Shown one piece after another: positions 26,854 to 37,740 of a DNA stretch of 44,249 nt. The first letter of the stretch is position 1, and every line of letters begins with the position of its first letter. The position numbers were made by a program, and so were the translations under genes. Source of the stretch: an uncultured SAR116 cluster alpha proteobacterium (GTDB lineage Bacteria; Pseudomonadota; Alphaproteobacteria; Puniceispirillales; GCA-002684695). The stretch lies in the NCBI GenBank assembly GCA_902522415.1, contig CABYVI010000008.1:1-44249 (forward strand). Direction: 5' to 3'. Below the pieces are notes generated by a model. That model ran no database searches. It was not told the origin of the DNA and worked only from the letters and a program-made list of their open reading frames with translations.

Positions 26854-27633
26854 TTAACCTTTTTTATTGTTAGTTATTTTTTTCTCAATAGCTGATATTA
26901 TACCGTTTAGTGTCCCAATTTCTTGTTGGCTTAAATTAAACCTAACAAACATTGACTTTAAGTTATTCATTACTGAGGGCTTCATTTCTTTGGTAGCAAA
27001 AAAATTATTCAACTCAAGAAATTCCTCTAGACGCGAGAGAAAAAAATCTCTTTCTTTCACTGTAGATAATGGTGTTTTATGATAAATTAATGGTTCTGAA
27101 ATTTTGCTATATTCAACTTCAGACAATCTATTTTTTAAAAATATTTTCCTCCATTCCCAAGACATTAAAAGAACTGCTTGAGATAAATTTAAAGAAGAAA
27201 ATTTTTCTTCCATAGGAATTTTAACAAACGCGTTTGAATACGCAATTTCTTCATTTGTTAAACCTGATTGCTCTGGACCAAATAAAATTGCAGATTTTTC
27301 GTTGTTGTTACTATTTTGATAAATTTGATTGGCAGCGTATTCAGGGCCCATTTCTTTTTTTGTAATGTCCCTGTTTCTTGCAGTTAACGAATAAACGTGA
27401 ACGACATCATTTAACGCTTCTGGAATAGTACTGAAAACTTTAATATTTTTTAAAATATCGTCAGCTCCAGCGGCCATAGAACTTGCTCCATCATTTGGCC
27501 ATTGTTCACGTGGATCAACAAGTCTAAGATCTGTAAGCCCACAATTTTTCATTGCCCTTGCCGTTGAGCCAATATTTTGAGGCAACTGGGTTCTGACTAG
27601 AACAATTATTGGTTTTGAGATATCAAAGTTCAA
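26854..27633 (-). CDS. trmJ: SpoU-family tRNA 2'-O-methyltransferase (TrmJ-like)
   Basis: A 259 aa SPOUT-class enzyme that methylates the ribose at tRNA position 32. The N-terminal motif IVLVRTQLPQNIGSTARAMKNCGL, the AAGADDIL and YSLTARNRDI segments, and the SAM-knot ILFGPEQSGLTNEEIAYSN and IPMEEKFSSLNLSQAVLLM are typical of TrmJ/LasT. The only reasonable start is the TTG at 27633, with no clear Shine-Dalgarno; an in-frame stop precedes it within a few codons. It follows cimA by 20 bases. Exact tRNA target is by family inference. Confidence 0.88.
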   Translation of the reverse strand: MNFDISKPIIVLVRTQLPQNIGSTARAMKNCGLTDLRLVDPREQWPNDGASSMAAGADDILKNIKVFSTIPEALNDVVHVYSLTARNRDITKKEMGPEYAANQIYQNSNNNEKSAILFGPEQSGLTNEEIAYSNAFVKIPMEEKFSSLNLSQAVLLMSWEWRKIFLKNRLSEVEYSKISEPLIYHKTPLSTVKERDFFLSRLEEFLELNNFFATKEMKPSVMNNLKSMFVRFNLSQQEIGTLNGIISAIEKKITNNKKG

Positions 27634-27653
27634 AATTCAATTATATAAAAAAG

Positions 27654-29255
27654 TTAATTTGCTGGAGCAACTGGCTTTGTACCTAATGTAAGTAATTTCC
27701 ATGTTAGAGCGTCATACAGCGCCATGACTGAAGCATCAATAATGTTTGTCGATAATCCAACTGATCTCCATCGATTATTATTTGAGTCTTCACACTCAAT
27801 TAATACTCTTGTTGTTGCTTCTGTGCCAGAGCCACTATCAATAATTCTTACTTTGTAGTCGACTAAACTTACTGAATTTAAGCTTGGATAAATTTTTGAA
27901 AGAGCTTTTCGTAGCGCAGAATCAACTGCATTAACTGGACCATTACCAATAGCTACTTCATGGAATGCCTGACCTCCAATATTTAAAGTAACTGAAGCTT
28001 CAGACTCAACAGCTAATTCTCCCTTAGCATTAAATCTTCTTTCATCCATAACTCTAAATCTACCTATCACAAAGTAATCTGGGACTTTCCCAAGTGTTCT
28101 TCTAGCCATTAATTCAAAACTAGCCTCAGCCGTATCATATGAGAAGCCTTTAAATTCATTTTCCTTTATAGTGTCAATAAGGCTATTTAATCTTTTATCA
28201 TTTTGATCAAATTCAACGCCAACTTCTTTTAATCGAGCGACTATATTTGATTTACCTGTTTGGTCAGAAACAACAAAGCTTCTTTGGTTGCCAACTAATT
28301 CAGGCTCAATATGTTCATAGGATCTACTATCCTTTTGAACACCTGAAGCATGAAGACCACCTTTGTGAGCAAATGCTGCTTCACCGACGTAGGGCTGGTT
28401 AAAATTTGGGGGCCTATTTAATCTGTCATCAACTAGTCTAGAAAGATGCTTTAATTTAGTTAAATTTTCCTTTTTGATGCCAGTTTCAAAGTTCATTTTG
28501 AGTACTAAATTTGGGATTAAAGAAATTAAGTCAGCGTTGCCACATCTTTCACCTAAACCATTTATAGTGCCCTGAACGTGCCTTACTCCGGCTTTAATAG
28601 CTGCCATGCTATTAGCCACAGCAGTTCCAGCATCATTGTGGCAATGAATACCCAAGGGCGCATTAGGTATTTTTGTTTTAACTTCTTCAATTATTTCTCC
28701 AATTTCGTCTGGAAGAGTACCTCCATTTGTGTCACACAGCACAACCCATTTAGAACCTGCTTCAACCGCAGCATTAATACAATCAATTGCAAATGATTTA
28801 TTATGCTTGTAACCATCAAAAAAATGTTCACAGTCAAATAATGCTTCCTTGTCTCTATTAATAACTTCACCGATTGAATCACCAATCATTTTAATATTTT
28901 CATCCAGTGATATGTTTAGAGCTTTATCAACGTGAAAGTCCCATGTTTTTCCTACAAGACAGACTGAATCTGAATGACCATTTAAGACTGCACTTAGACC
29001 AGGATCATTTGCAGCACTTGTATTAGGCCTTCTTGTCATTCCAAATGCGACAAACTTTGAAAATTTTAGTTTTGGTGGTGAACTAAATAATTTATCGTCA
29101 GTTGGATTGGCCCCTGGCCAACCGCCTTCAATATAATCAATTCCAATATCGTCTAAAGCTTCACTGATGGCTATTTTATCAGCAAAAGAAAAGTCAACAC
29201 CTTTTGTTTGTCCACCATCTCTCAGCGTTGTATCAAAAATATAAACTCGTTCCAT
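27654..29255 (-). CDS. cimA: (R)-citramalate synthase
   Basis: Condenses acetyl-CoA and pyruvate to citramalate, giving isoleucine without threonine deaminase. This 533 aa enzyme has the HMGL-like TIM barrel (DTTLRDGGQTKGVDF at 9-23, GIHCHNDAGTAVANS, GTINGLGERCGNADL) and a C-terminal LeuA-type regulatory domain where isoleucine usually acts as inhibitor. The DGGQ and NDAGTAVAN forms separate CimA from 2-isopropylmalate synthase. It heads a two-gene unit with the downstream tRNA methyltransferase. Confidence 0.93.
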   Translation of the reverse strand: MERVYIFDTTLRDGGQTKGVDFSFADKIAISEALDDIGIDYIEGGWPGANPTDDKLFSSPPKLKFSKFVAFGMTRRPNTSAANDPGLSAVLNGHSDSVCLVGKTWDFHVDKALNISLDENIKMIGDSIGEVINRDKEALFDCEHFFDGYKHNKSFAIDCINAAVEAGSKWVVLCDTNGGTLPDEIGEIIEEVKTKIPNAPLGIHCHNDAGTAVANSMAAIKAGVRHVQGTINGLGERCGNADLISLIPNLVLKMNFETGIKKENLTKLKHLSRLVDDRLNRPPNFNQPYVGEAAFAHKGGLHASGVQKDSRSYEHIEPELVGNQRSFVVSDQTGKSNIVARLKEVGVEFDQNDKRLNSLIDTIKENEFKGFSYDTAEASFELMARRTLGKVPDYFVIGRFRVMDERRFNAKGELAVESEASVTLNIGGQAFHEVAIGNGPVNAVDSALRKALSKIYPSLNSVSLVDYKVRIIDSGSGTEATTRVLIECEDSNNNRWRSVGLSTNIIDASVMALYDALTWKLLTLGTKPVAPAN

Positions 29256-29331
29256 TCAGTCAACTCAAATTAAATATAAATAAATTATAAGCTATATACT
29301 ACTTATTGTAGCTGATGCATATTTATTCTTT

Positions 29332-30672
29332 TTAATCCAATCGCCATTTAGTTTCATTTTCTTTATCTTCTATAGAAACACCTATACTTTTAAGTTCATC
29401 TCTAATTTTATCAGCTAAATGGAAGTCTTTTTCTTTTCTGGCTTTGTTTCTCTCTGAAATCATATTATTTATTTTTTCTTCATCAATTTGATCTTTTTTT
29501 GTAAACCATTCCGAGCTGCTCACATTTAATAGTCCTAAGATCCTTGAACTTGACTTAAGAAGTTGCCCAGAAAGCCTATTACCTTTATTAAATTCCTTAG
29601 CTAGTTCATGAAGTCTTGATATGGCGAGTGGAGTATTTAAATCTTTAGACAATGCCGATAAAAACTCTTGATCAATATTATTATCAATTTCAAAACCCTC
29701 TGAACATCGGTATAGCCTATCCAATGCTGACTTTGATTCATTTAAAGATTCAAAGCTAAAATTTATTGGCGATCTATAATGACCACTCAGAATAGAGTAT
29801 CTTATTACCTCACCACTAAATCTTCTAAGTGCATCTCTTACAGTAATAAAGTTACCTTCGGACTTAGACATTTTTTCATTATTAACAGTAATATATCCAT
29901 TATGCATCCAGTACTTTGCCATAAATGGAGTTTCAAAAGCACAACACGATTGTGCTATCTCATTTTCATGATGAGGAAAAATTAAATCCAAGCCCCCTCC
30001 GTGGATGTCAAATTGTTTACCGAGAAATTTTTCACTCATTGCACTACATTCTATGTGCCAACCTGGCCTTCCATAGCCAAACTCTGACTCCCACCCCATC
30101 TCTCCTTTTTCCGAAGGCTTCCAAAGCACAAAGTCACCAGGTTCTTTTTTTAAACTATTCACTTCAACCCTAGCACCATCAATCATTTCATCTAGTTTCA
30201 TACCTGATAAAGAACCGTACTCTGACATTGAGGAAACCGAGAAAAAAACATGCTTATTCGAATAATATGCATTTTTATTTTCAATTAAGGTTTTAATAAT
30301 TTTTAACATCTCTGGTATGTGTTCTGTTGCTTTTGGCTCATGATCAGGAGTCAACACATGCAGTGACTTAGCATCCTCTGTGAAAGCTTCAATAGTTCTT
30401 TTTGTAAGATCAGTTATGTTTTCGTTATTCTTTTTTGATTGAATAATTATTTTATCGTCTACGTCAGTTATATTTCTAACATATGTTACTTTTGGATAAA
30501 TAAATTTAAAAAACCTAACAAGAACATCAAAAATTATTAAAGGTCTTGCATTGCCAACATGTATAAAATCGTAAACTGTTGGACCACACACATAAATTCG
30601 AACGTTTTCACTATCAATCGGTATAAAGTTTTCATAAGTTTTAGAATATGTATTAAATATTTCAATATTCAT
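29332..30672 (-). CDS. cysS: Cysteinyl-tRNA synthetase
   Basis: Charges tRNA-Cys; zinc-dependent class I synthetase. [16 protein letters not shown] holds the first zinc cysteine and a HIGH variant (HVGN); further zinc ligands are in HIECSAMS and HHENEIAQS, and KMSKSEGN is intact. The 446 aa length is usual. ATG at 30672 is chosen; its A is the last base of the gltX stop (TGATG), giving tight coupling. A GTG just upstream would add one residue. Confidence 0.95.
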   Translation of the reverse strand: MNIEIFNTYSKTYENFIPIDSENVRIYVCGPTVYDFIHVGNARPLIIFDVLVRFFKFIYPKVTYVRNITDVDDKIIIQSKKNNENITDLTKRTIEAFTEDAKSLHVLTPDHEPKATEHIPEMLKIIKTLIENKNAYYSNKHVFFSVSSMSEYGSLSGMKLDEMIDGARVEVNSLKKEPGDFVLWKPSEKGEMGWESEFGYGRPGWHIECSAMSEKFLGKQFDIHGGGLDLIFPHHENEIAQSCCAFETPFMAKYWMHNGYITVNNEKMSKSEGNFITVRDALRRFSGEVIRYSILSGHYRSPINFSFESLNESKSALDRLYRCSEGFEIDNNIDQEFLSALSKDLNTPLAISRLHELAKEFNKGNRLSGQLLKSSSRILGLLNVSSSEWFTKKDQIDEEKINNMISERNKARKEKDFHLADKIRDELKSIGVSIEDKENETKWRLD

Positions 30673-32012
30673 CACGATACATTACCAGACAATCTTGATA
30701 GAATTTTTTCTTTTCCTATCATTGGAAGTAGTTTTGAGAGTTCTGGTCCATAATCATAGCTAGTCAGTGCTTTCCTTAAAGAAATGAATAGTTCCTTACC
30801 TTTAAAATCACTCTCACTTGAAATAATTTTACACCAAGACCCCCAAGTCGTCTGATCTAAAGTTTCGTTAGGAAATAATTTAATTGCAATATCAATTAAA
30901 TTTCTATTATCAATTATTGGTTTAATTTCACCAAATACTACATTCCACCACAATTTAATCTCTTTTAAATTATTTAAATTCCCACTAACCGTATTCCAAA
31001 ACTCTTCATTAATATTATCAAGATCTATTAATTTTAGTCTCTTTAAGGCTTCTTGGTAACTCATAGATTGAATTGATTTTTTATTTAACAGATAAAGATC
31101 CTTCATATCGAATTTTGCTGTGTTTCGACTAAATTTTTTTAAATCAAAATCTTTAATCAACCCTTCAATATTCTCAATAAAAGAAATTGGGTCTGACGTG
31201 CCAAGCTTTGCTAACAACGAAGTCAGAGCATTGCTCTCTAAGCCTTCTTGTTTTAGTTGCCCTAAAGATAAGCTTCCTAATCTTTTAGACAATCCTTCTC
31301 CTTCAGAGCCTGCTATTAAAGAGAGGTGACCTAATGAAGGCGGTTGGATACCTAATGCTTTGAAAAGCTGTATTTGCGCAGCAGAATTAGTGACGTGGTC
31401 TTCACCTCTTATGATATGTGTTATTTCATGATCAATATCGTCTACTACTGATGCAAGTGTATATATAGGCCTACCATCTTCTCTCATAATTACTGGATCT
31501 GATAGTGATCTCATGTCATATGTACATTTACCTCTAATCAAGTCATCCCAGACTACTTCATCATCTGTTAGTTTAAACCTCCAATGAGGTAACTTTCCTT
31601 CATTTGCAAATTTTTCATGGTCTTTTTGTTCGAGGCTTAGACCTTGTCTATCATAAACTGGAGGCTTTCCAGACATCAATTGCGCCTTTCTTTTTAAAGA
31701 GAGTTCCTCCTGAGTTTCATAACATCTATATGCTCTCCCACTTTCAAAAAGTTTATTCAAAGCGTCATTATAGTTTTTTATTCTTGTTGATTGGCGATCT
31801 GTCATTTCCCAAAAAATACCCATCCAATTCAAATCAGATTTAATATTTTCCTCAAATTCTTTTTTAGATCTTTCTTCATCGGTATCATCTATTCTGAGCA
31901 TCATTTCGCCTGAAATTGATCTACAAAACAAATAATTCACAAGTGCAGTTCTTGCATTGCCAACATGCAAATTTCCAGTAGGACTAGGCGCAAATCTTAA
32001 TCTTGTTTTCAT
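30672..32012 (-). CDS. gltX: Glutamyl-tRNA synthetase
   Basis: Attaches glutamate to tRNA-Glu (and perhaps tRNA-Gln, if only this copy acts). The start MKTRLRFAPSPTGNLHVGNAR at 32012 is the family N terminus; an upstream extension of 22 residues in the open frame overlaps the nadE end and is discarded. HVGN stands for HIGH and GLSKRLGS for KMSKS. The 446 aa form, with IDDTDEERS and the alphaproteobacterial short anticodon domain, matches the second GluRS type common in this class. It shares one base with cysS and follows nadE by 10 bases. Confidence 0.93.
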   Translation of the reverse strand: MKTRLRFAPSPTGNLHVGNARTALVNYLFCRSISGEMMLRIDDTDEERSKKEFEENIKSDLNWMGIFWEMTDRQSTRIKNYNDALNKLFESGRAYRCYETQEELSLKRKAQLMSGKPPVYDRQGLSLEQKDHEKFANEGKLPHWRFKLTDDEVVWDDLIRGKCTYDMRSLSDPVIMREDGRPIYTLASVVDDIDHEITHIIRGEDHVTNSAAQIQLFKALGIQPPSLGHLSLIAGSEGEGLSKRLGSLSLGQLKQEGLESNALTSLLAKLGTSDPISFIENIEGLIKDFDLKKFSRNTAKFDMKDLYLLNKKSIQSMSYQEALKRLKLIDLDNINEEFWNTVSGNLNNLKEIKLWWNVVFGEIKPIIDNRNLIDIAIKLFPNETLDQTTWGSWCKIISSESDFKGKELFISLRKALTSYDYGPELSKLLPMIGKEKILSRLSGNVS

Positions 32013-32022
32013 TATAAATTTC

Positions 32023-33669
32023 CTAAAATTTATTCGTAAGAGGATACATCCTATCTCTTCCAAATGCTTTCTTGCCAAGTTTTGGTCCAGGAGGTGCTTG
32101 AAACCTTTTATATTCAGAGTTTCTTAAAAGATTTATTATCTTAATCACAGTTTCTCTATCATAGCCCTCTCGAATTATTTCATTTTCACTCTTCATTTCT
32201 TCCATATATAAAGATAGTATTTTATCAAGTATTTCGTATTCCGGCAAAGTATCTGTATCTTTTTGATTTTCTCTTAATTCTGCTGTAGGTGGTTTTGTAA
32301 TTATATTTTCAGGTATTATATTAGAATTTTTAAATTTTGATATTGAGGGTATATTTTTATTTCTCCAGTAACAAAGTCCAATTACATCTGTTTTCCAAAC
32401 ATCTTTTAATGGTGAAAATCCTCCTGACATATCACCGTAAAGAGTAGAGTAGCCAACAGCAGATTCAGATTTATTGCTTGTTGAAACTAACATACTTCCA
32501 AATTTATTTGACATGGCCATCAGTATAAGAGCTCTAACCCTTGATTGAATATTTTCTTCCGTAATGTCTTTTTTCAATTTATTGAATTTTTTATTTAGAA
32601 GTTTTTCTATTGAACTATAAACGTCTTCTATACTTAAATTTTCAAGTTCAATATTTAATTTATTTGCTAAATTAATTGCGTCATCATTAGATGCTTTCGA
32701 AGTAAATTTCGAAGGCAACATAAAACAATTTACATTTTCTGGACCTAAGGCATCAACACAAAGCATGGCAACTAAAGCAGAATCAATCCCTCCAGATAAT
32801 CCAAAAATAACTTTTGAAAAGCCATTTTTATATACGTAATCTCTTAAAGATAATAGTATAGCTGAATATAGAGACTCATAACCTGAACAATCCTCAACTA
32901 AATTACTTGAATGCAAATACAAATTAGAGGACTTATTTTCAATCTCAACAAGACCGTCAAATGTGTCAAACATAGGTAATTGGCAAGCTAATTTACCGTC
33001 CATGTTTATGGCAAAACTTCCGCCATCAAAAATTAGTTCATCTTGCCCGCCTACCGAATTTAAATAAATAAAAGGTATTTGATTTTCAACTGCTCTAGAG
33101 ACAACTGTGTTAAGTCTTTTATCCATTTTATCAATATTGAATGTTGATCCATTAATGGATAATATAATTTCAGCGCCAGACTCTGTTAAGCATTCACATA
33201 CTTCTGGATCCCATATGTCTTGACAAATAGGTATACCAAATTTAATGCCACGTAACAAAATTGGTCCAGGTAAATCTCCTGGCATGAATTGCCTATTGTC
33301 GTAAAATTCGTCCTCATTAGGCAATTTTGCCTTATCACGAAAACCTATGATTTCACCTTTATCCATTATAAAAACAGAGTTTCTAAGGATACCTTTGTCA
33401 TTTCGAGGTGCTCCACAAATTATCGCAGGGCCTTTTACCGTAAGCACTGAGAGATTGTCTAAGTATTTTTCGATACTCAACAAAAAATCTTCCCTTAGGA
33501 CTAAGTCATCAATTGGATAACCAGATAAAAACATTTCTGGAGCGACAACAATATCAGCATTTAATATAGAGGCTCTTTCCCAAGCAGATTTCAGTTTTTT
33601 GAAATTCCCATCAATATCACCTCCGATAGGGTTCATTTGAGCTAGGAATATTTTTAGTTTTTGCGACAT
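32023..33669 (-). CDS. nadE: Glutamine-dependent NAD+ synthetase
   Basis: Last step of NAD synthesis: amidates nicotinic acid adenine dinucleotide using ammonia from glutamine. The N-terminal nitrilase domain has Glu45 in VAPEMFLSGYP, a Lys in RDKAKLPN and the Cys in GIPICQDIWDP. The C-terminal synthetase has the P-loop SGGIDSALVAML and the KPPTAELRENQKD and SEYKRFQAPPG segments. The 548 aa length is as expected for the bacterial two-domain type. It follows the nicotinate phosphoribosyltransferase gene by 18 bases, forming an NAD unit. Confidence 0.95.
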   Translation of the reverse strand: MSQKLKIFLAQMNPIGGDIDGNFKKLKSAWERASILNADIVVAPEMFLSGYPIDDLVLREDFLLSIEKYLDNLSVLTVKGPAIICGAPRNDKGILRNSVFIMDKGEIIGFRDKAKLPNEDEFYDNRQFMPGDLPGPILLRGIKFGIPICQDIWDPEVCECLTESGAEIILSINGSTFNIDKMDKRLNTVVSRAVENQIPFIYLNSVGGQDELIFDGGSFAINMDGKLACQLPMFDTFDGLVEIENKSSNLYLHSSNLVEDCSGYESLYSAILLSLRDYVYKNGFSKVIFGLSGGIDSALVAMLCVDALGPENVNCFMLPSKFTSKASNDDAINLANKLNIELENLSIEDVYSSIEKLLNKKFNKLKKDITEENIQSRVRALILMAMSNKFGSMLVSTSNKSESAVGYSTLYGDMSGGFSPLKDVWKTDVIGLCYWRNKNIPSISKFKNSNIIPENIITKPPTAELRENQKDTDTLPEYEILDKILSLYMEEMKSENEIIREGYDRETVIKIINLLRNSEYKRFQAPPGPKLGKKAFGRDRMYPLTNKF

Positions 33670-33687
33670 TGAAAGTGTAACTTATTT

Positions 33688-34800
33688 TTATTTTTTATAT
33701 TTTTGAAGAAATTCTCGACCAACCTTGACTAAAGGCTTACCATTATACTCTATTATATCAGCTGTTGCATATGTATCAGACCAACTATCTGGTAAAAATG
33801 ACCCTGTTCCAATTGTATCTACTGGAGTTGAAGCAAGAGAAAAAACTCTACATTTTTCTGGTCCAAATCCACTTGAACAAGTGATTTTAACATTATTAAA
33901 TCCTTTATTGTCTAATGTTTCTCTTAAGTACCAAACCGATGCTGCGGAAACACCACTCCCTATTAAATTTTTAAGCTCGTTATCAGTTCTATATCCACGC
34001 AAAGCTTCTGGGGCTCTTCTTTCAAGAACAGCATAAGATTCTGGAACATCAAGACCCTCAACATATCTTCCACCATGTGTATCTAACCTTAAAGATAATT
34101 TTCCTGTCTTTGAGAGTTTGTTAAAATAGTTACAGACCTCTAAGCCATCAGTTATTTCCTTTCCAAAATAGTCAATTAAAATAGTAATTGGCTCATCTGG
34201 AAAAATTTCATGAAACATTTGTGCCGCTTTCAGAGTAGATCCAGCATAACCTATTAAGGCGTGTGGCATTGAACCAATACCTTTTTCCTGTCCAAAAAAA
34301 TGCGATGTTGCATCAGCAGCGCAACCTATAAAACCTTTCGCTCGAACTTTTCTCTTAGCTTTTTCTGATCCGACAGAGGCTCCGTAAGACATTAAATTAG
34401 ACATTTCTGAGCCTGCGCAGTGCCTAGCATCCATTGCTATAAAATTAGTTGATTTCATATCAATACACATATTGTAAGCGTTATAAGCAGCTACACAAGG
34501 AGGACCAAGTTTTTGTAAAAATAACGTCTCTAAATCAACTAGAGAGGACATTCTTCCTGATATGTAAAGCATAGGCTCACCTGCGCCGACCCATGAACCC
34601 TCATTAAAATTCTCACGAATTTGAACAGCTTCTTTTCTATCAGATATTATTTGATTTAACCAGTTTAGTGCTATTCTGGGTGCATATGTAACTGGTCTTC
34701 GCATAAAGATAGCATATGTTACATCCGCATCGCCTTTTTCTTGAATGATTTTTCTTGTACGAATAAAATAGCTATCAGTGTAGGGAATATGTTTTTCCAT
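33688..34800 (-). CDS. pncB: Nicotinate phosphoribosyltransferase family
   Basis: A 370 aa type II phosphoribosyltransferase probably turning nicotinate plus PRPP into nicotinate mononucleotide in NAD salvage. Family-like parts: EPMLYISGRMSSLVDLETLFLQ, the DARHCAGSEM block, GSMPHALIGYAG, ITILIDYFGKEITDGLEV, and the phosphate-binding SLRLDTHGGRYVEG and GTGSFLPD. Start is ATG 34800 with AGGA upstream; the longer frame starts at TTG. It directly precedes nadE, which supports nicotinate over other substrates. Confidence 0.87.
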   Translation of the reverse strand: MEKHIPYTDSYFIRTRKIIQEKGDADVTYAIFMRRPVTYAPRIALNWLNQIISDRKEAVQIRENFNEGSWVGAGEPMLYISGRMSSLVDLETLFLQKLGPPCVAAYNAYNMCIDMKSTNFIAMDARHCAGSEMSNLMSYGASVGSEKAKRKVRAKGFIGCAADATSHFFGQEKGIGSMPHALIGYAGSTLKAAQMFHEIFPDEPITILIDYFGKEITDGLEVCNYFNKLSKTGKLSLRLDTHGGRYVEGLDVPESYAVLERRAPEALRGYRTDNELKNLIGSGVSAASVWYLRETLDNKGFNNVKITCSSGFGPEKCRVFSLASTPVDTIGTGSFLPDSWSDTYATADIIEYNGKPLVKVGREFLQKYKK

Positions 34801-34843
34801 AATCAATTCCTATTAATATCTAAAATTGATTTAAGTTTTTTTA

Positions 34844-36199
34844 TTATTCATTTCTAATTTTTTTTAATAAATCTGATATTAAAAAAGCTAATTCTAAAGA
34901 TTGAGATCCATTTAATCTAGGGTCACAATGAGTATGGTATCTAGAGCCAAGGTCACTCTCTTTTACTTCATTTGTTCCACCCAAACATTCAGTTACATTT
35001 GATCCAGTCATTTCAAAATGGACACCTCCAGGATATGAACCTTCATCTTTATGAACATTAAAAAAGTTATTCACTTCATTTAAAATCTCAGAAACTTTTC
35101 TTGTTTTGTAACCGTTTGAAGCTTTTATTGTATTACCATGCATAGGATCACAGCACCAAGTTACTCTTTTCCCCTCTGACTTAACCTTTTTAATTAATTT
35201 TGGAAGGTTTTGATGAACTTTATCTGATCCCATTCTGCAAATTAAAATAATTTTACCTGTGTCATTTAATGGATTAATTTTTTCAATTAATCTTATAAGG
35301 TCATCAGGTTCAAGTGATGGACCACATTTTATTCCAACAGGATTTTGTATACCAGACAAAAATTCAATATGCCCGTGATCATGTTGGCGAGTTCTGTCAC
35401 CAACCCACAATAAATGAGCTGAAGTTGAATACCAGCCTTTCTCAGCTGTAATTGTGTCTTTTCTTGTCAAAGCTTCTTCATAATTTAATAATAAAGCTTC
35501 ATGACTGGTATAAAACTCAGTTTCTCTTAGTTGTGAGACAGTATTAGATGTAAGTCCGCAAGCTTTCATAAAATTTAAACTCTCAGAAATTCTATCAGCT
35601 ATCTCTTGATATTTTGTAGTTTCAGGAGTGTCAGATAAAAATCCTAGGGTCCATTCATGCACTTGAGCCAAATCTGCCATACCGCCTTGAGCAAAAGCTC
35701 TTATAAGATTTAATGTTGCAGCTGACTGTTCATATCCATCTAAAAGTCTTTGAGGGTCGGGTTCTCTTGATACTTCGTTAAATTCCATATCATTTATCAT
35801 GTCACCTCTATAACTTGGAAGCTCCACTCCATTTAAAACCTCAATATCTGATGAACGTGGTTTAGCAAATTGCCCTGCAATTCTACCTATTTTAATAATT
35901 GGCATTGAAGAGCCAAATGTTAAAATAACAGCCATTTGCAATAAAACTTTAAAGGTATCTCTAATTCCATTAGCAGAAAATTGGCTGAAACTCTCAGCAC
36001 AATCACCACCTTGTAAAATAAATGCATCGCCATTTTCTACCATATGTAATGATCGCTTGAGTGCTTGAACTTCCCCTGCAAAAACTAATGGAGGTTTTGA
36101 AGAAAGTTTGGCTTCTACTGATAATAAATGTTTTTGATTAGTATATTTTGGCATTTGAACTACAGGATAGTTTCGCCAAGTATCAGGATTCCAAGTCAT
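34844..36199 (-). CDS. Class II DAHP synthase
   Basis: Joins phosphoenolpyruvate and erythrose-4-phosphate, the first step of aromatic amino acid synthesis. The 451 aa plant-like class II form is recognised by [19 protein letters not shown], the metal/substrate segment [62 protein letters not shown] and [15 protein letters not shown]. All metal ligands (Cys in GGDCAE, His, Glu, Asp) appear present. It makes tryptophan precursors while the operon at 12.9-18.1 kb would degrade tryptophan. It is followed 73 bases upstream by gor, as in many alphaproteobacteria. Confidence 0.95.
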   Translation of the reverse strand: MTWNPDTWRNYPVVQMPKYTNQKHLLSVEAKLSSKPPLVFAGEVQALKRSLHMVENGDAFILQGGDCAESFSQFSANGIRDTFKVLLQMAVILTFGSSMPIIKIGRIAGQFAKPRSSDIEVLNGVELPSYRGDMINDMEFNEVSREPDPQRLLDGYEQSAATLNLIRAFAQGGMADLAQVHEWTLGFLSDTPETTKYQEIADRISESLNFMKACGLTSNTVSQLRETEFYTSHEALLLNYEEALTRKDTITAEKGWYSTSAHLLWVGDRTRQHDHGHIEFLSGIQNPVGIKCGPSLEPDDLIRLIEKINPLNDTGKIILICRMGSDKVHQNLPKLIKKVKSEGKRVTWCCDPMHGNTIKASNGYKTRKVSEILNEVNNFFNVHKDEGSYPGGVHFEMTGSNVTECLGGTNEVKESDLGSRYHTHCDPRLNGSQSLELAFLISDLLKKIRNE

Positions 36200-36272
36200 A
36201 AAATTACGGTAAATTTATTTATTTGATAAGGGTATTAACATAAATTGTTACTTTTACAAAGCCTGACTTAAA

Positions 36273-37631
36273 TTAATCGCGAGATGACCTCATAGTTACA
36301 AATTCTTCTGCAGCTGTTGGATGAATACCAATAGTTAAATCAAAATCTTGTTTAGTTAGTTTTGCTTTTATAGCAATAGCTATGCTCTGCATTATCTCAG
36401 GAGCATCCGAACCAATCATGTGAGCCCCAAGAACAGTATTAGATTTTCTTTCAACTACCAATTTCATAAAAGATCTCTCGTTATTACCTGAGATGGTGTG
36501 CTTAAGCGGTTTAAAATTACTTGTAAAAATCTTTATTTCATAACCTTTATCAATAGCGTCTTCTTCTGAGAGACCCACAACAGATACTGGAGGTTGTGAA
36601 AACACTGCACAAGGCACATCTTCATAATTAAAATATTTATTTAAACCTCCAAATTCTCTGTCTGCAAAAGCGTGGCCTTCTCCCAAAGCAACTGGTGTCA
36701 AATTAATTCTATTAGTTACGTCTCCTATTGCATAAATATAATTAATGTTTGACTTTGATGAATCATCAACAATGACAGCGCCTTCACTATTAAGCTCTAC
36801 TCCTATGTCTTCCAATTTAAGCTGGCTAGTGTTTGGCTTCCTTCCAGTAGCAACCAATAATTGATCAGTTCTAATATTATTATTATTTTCAAGATCAATA
36901 ATTATTTTGTCCTCTTTAAATACTCTATTAATTTTAGATTTCGGAAATAAATTAATACCTTTATTTTTCAATTCATTTTCTAAATTTTTTCTTATTTCAT
37001 AGTCAAAACCTCTCAATGGAAGATCAGACCGATAAATAAGATCTACATCAGTTCCAAATCCATTAAAAATAAAAGCAAATTCAATAGCAATGTAACCACT
37101 CCCAAAAATAGCTATTGATTTTGGAAGAGAAGGTAATTTTAGAGCTTCATTTGAAGTAATGGCATTTTCTTTTAGACCATCAATATCTGGTAGATAGGGC
37201 AAACCGCCTGTTGCAATAAGAATTTTTTTACCTGTTAGGATTTCATTATTAACCTTAATTTCTGATGGACTGATAAAATGTGCCTTGCCAGTGATCACTC
37301 TACAACCAGAATTTTTGAGTATATTAATATAAATACTAGCAAGTCGATCAAGTTCTTTTTCAATAGAAGCGTTCAATACATCCCAGTCATGTTCTAAATT
37401 CTTAACCTTCCAACCGTATTCCTTTGCATCATTAACTTGCTTTTTAAATTCGGATCCATAAACCATGAGTTTTTTAGGTATGCAACCTCTTAAAACGCAT
37501 GTTCCACCGGGTCTGTCCTCTTCAATAACAGCTACCTTTGCACCATAACTAGATGCAATTCTTGAAGCTCTTACACCACCAGATCCAGCACCTAAAACTA
37601 TCAAATCATATTCAAAATTTTCTTCACTCAT
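36273..37631 (-). CDS. gor: Glutathione-disulfide reductase
   Basis: NADPH-dependent flavoprotein that regenerates glutathione. FAD motif GAGSGGVRASRIA (15-27), redox pair in GGTCVLRGCIPKKLMVY, NAD(P) motif GSGYIAIEFAFIF, second FAD segment YAIGDVTNRINLTP, and the interface His-Glu pair in GIHPTAAEE. These parts separate it from dihydrolipoamide dehydrogenase (CVLRGCIPKK is the glutathione reductase form). Supplies glutathione for GrxD-type proteins elsewhere in the window. Length 452 aa, standard. Confidence 0.94.
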   Translation of the reverse strand: MSEENFEYDLIVLGAGSGGVRASRIASSYGAKVAVIEEDRPGGTCVLRGCIPKKLMVYGSEFKKQVNDAKEYGWKVKNLEHDWDVLNASIEKELDRLASIYINILKNSGCRVITGKAHFISPSEIKVNNEILTGKKILIATGGLPYLPDIDGLKENAITSNEALKLPSLPKSIAIFGSGYIAIEFAFIFNGFGTDVDLIYRSDLPLRGFDYEIRKNLENELKNKGINLFPKSKINRVFKEDKIIIDLENNNNIRTDQLLVATGRKPNTSQLKLEDIGVELNSEGAVIVDDSSKSNINYIYAIGDVTNRINLTPVALGEGHAFADREFGGLNKYFNYEDVPCAVFSQPPVSVVGLSEEDAIDKGYEIKIFTSNFKPLKHTISGNNERSFMKLVVERKSNTVLGAHMIGSDAPEIMQSIAIAIKAKLTKQDFDLTIGIHPTAAEEFVTMRSSRD

Positions 37632-37740
37632 AAATACTCATTAAGTCAAAATATTTTTAATTTATTTTTGGTTAAATTAACAATATACATGGAATACTTA
37701 AATAGTATAATTGAAATAAAATTTTTGAGGATTTTTCTGT

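Noticed and set aside
37632..37740. preQ1 riboswitch upstream of queF
   Set aside because: No conserved aptamer elements were visible in the AT-rich gap; only a possible -10 box and a TGAGG site.
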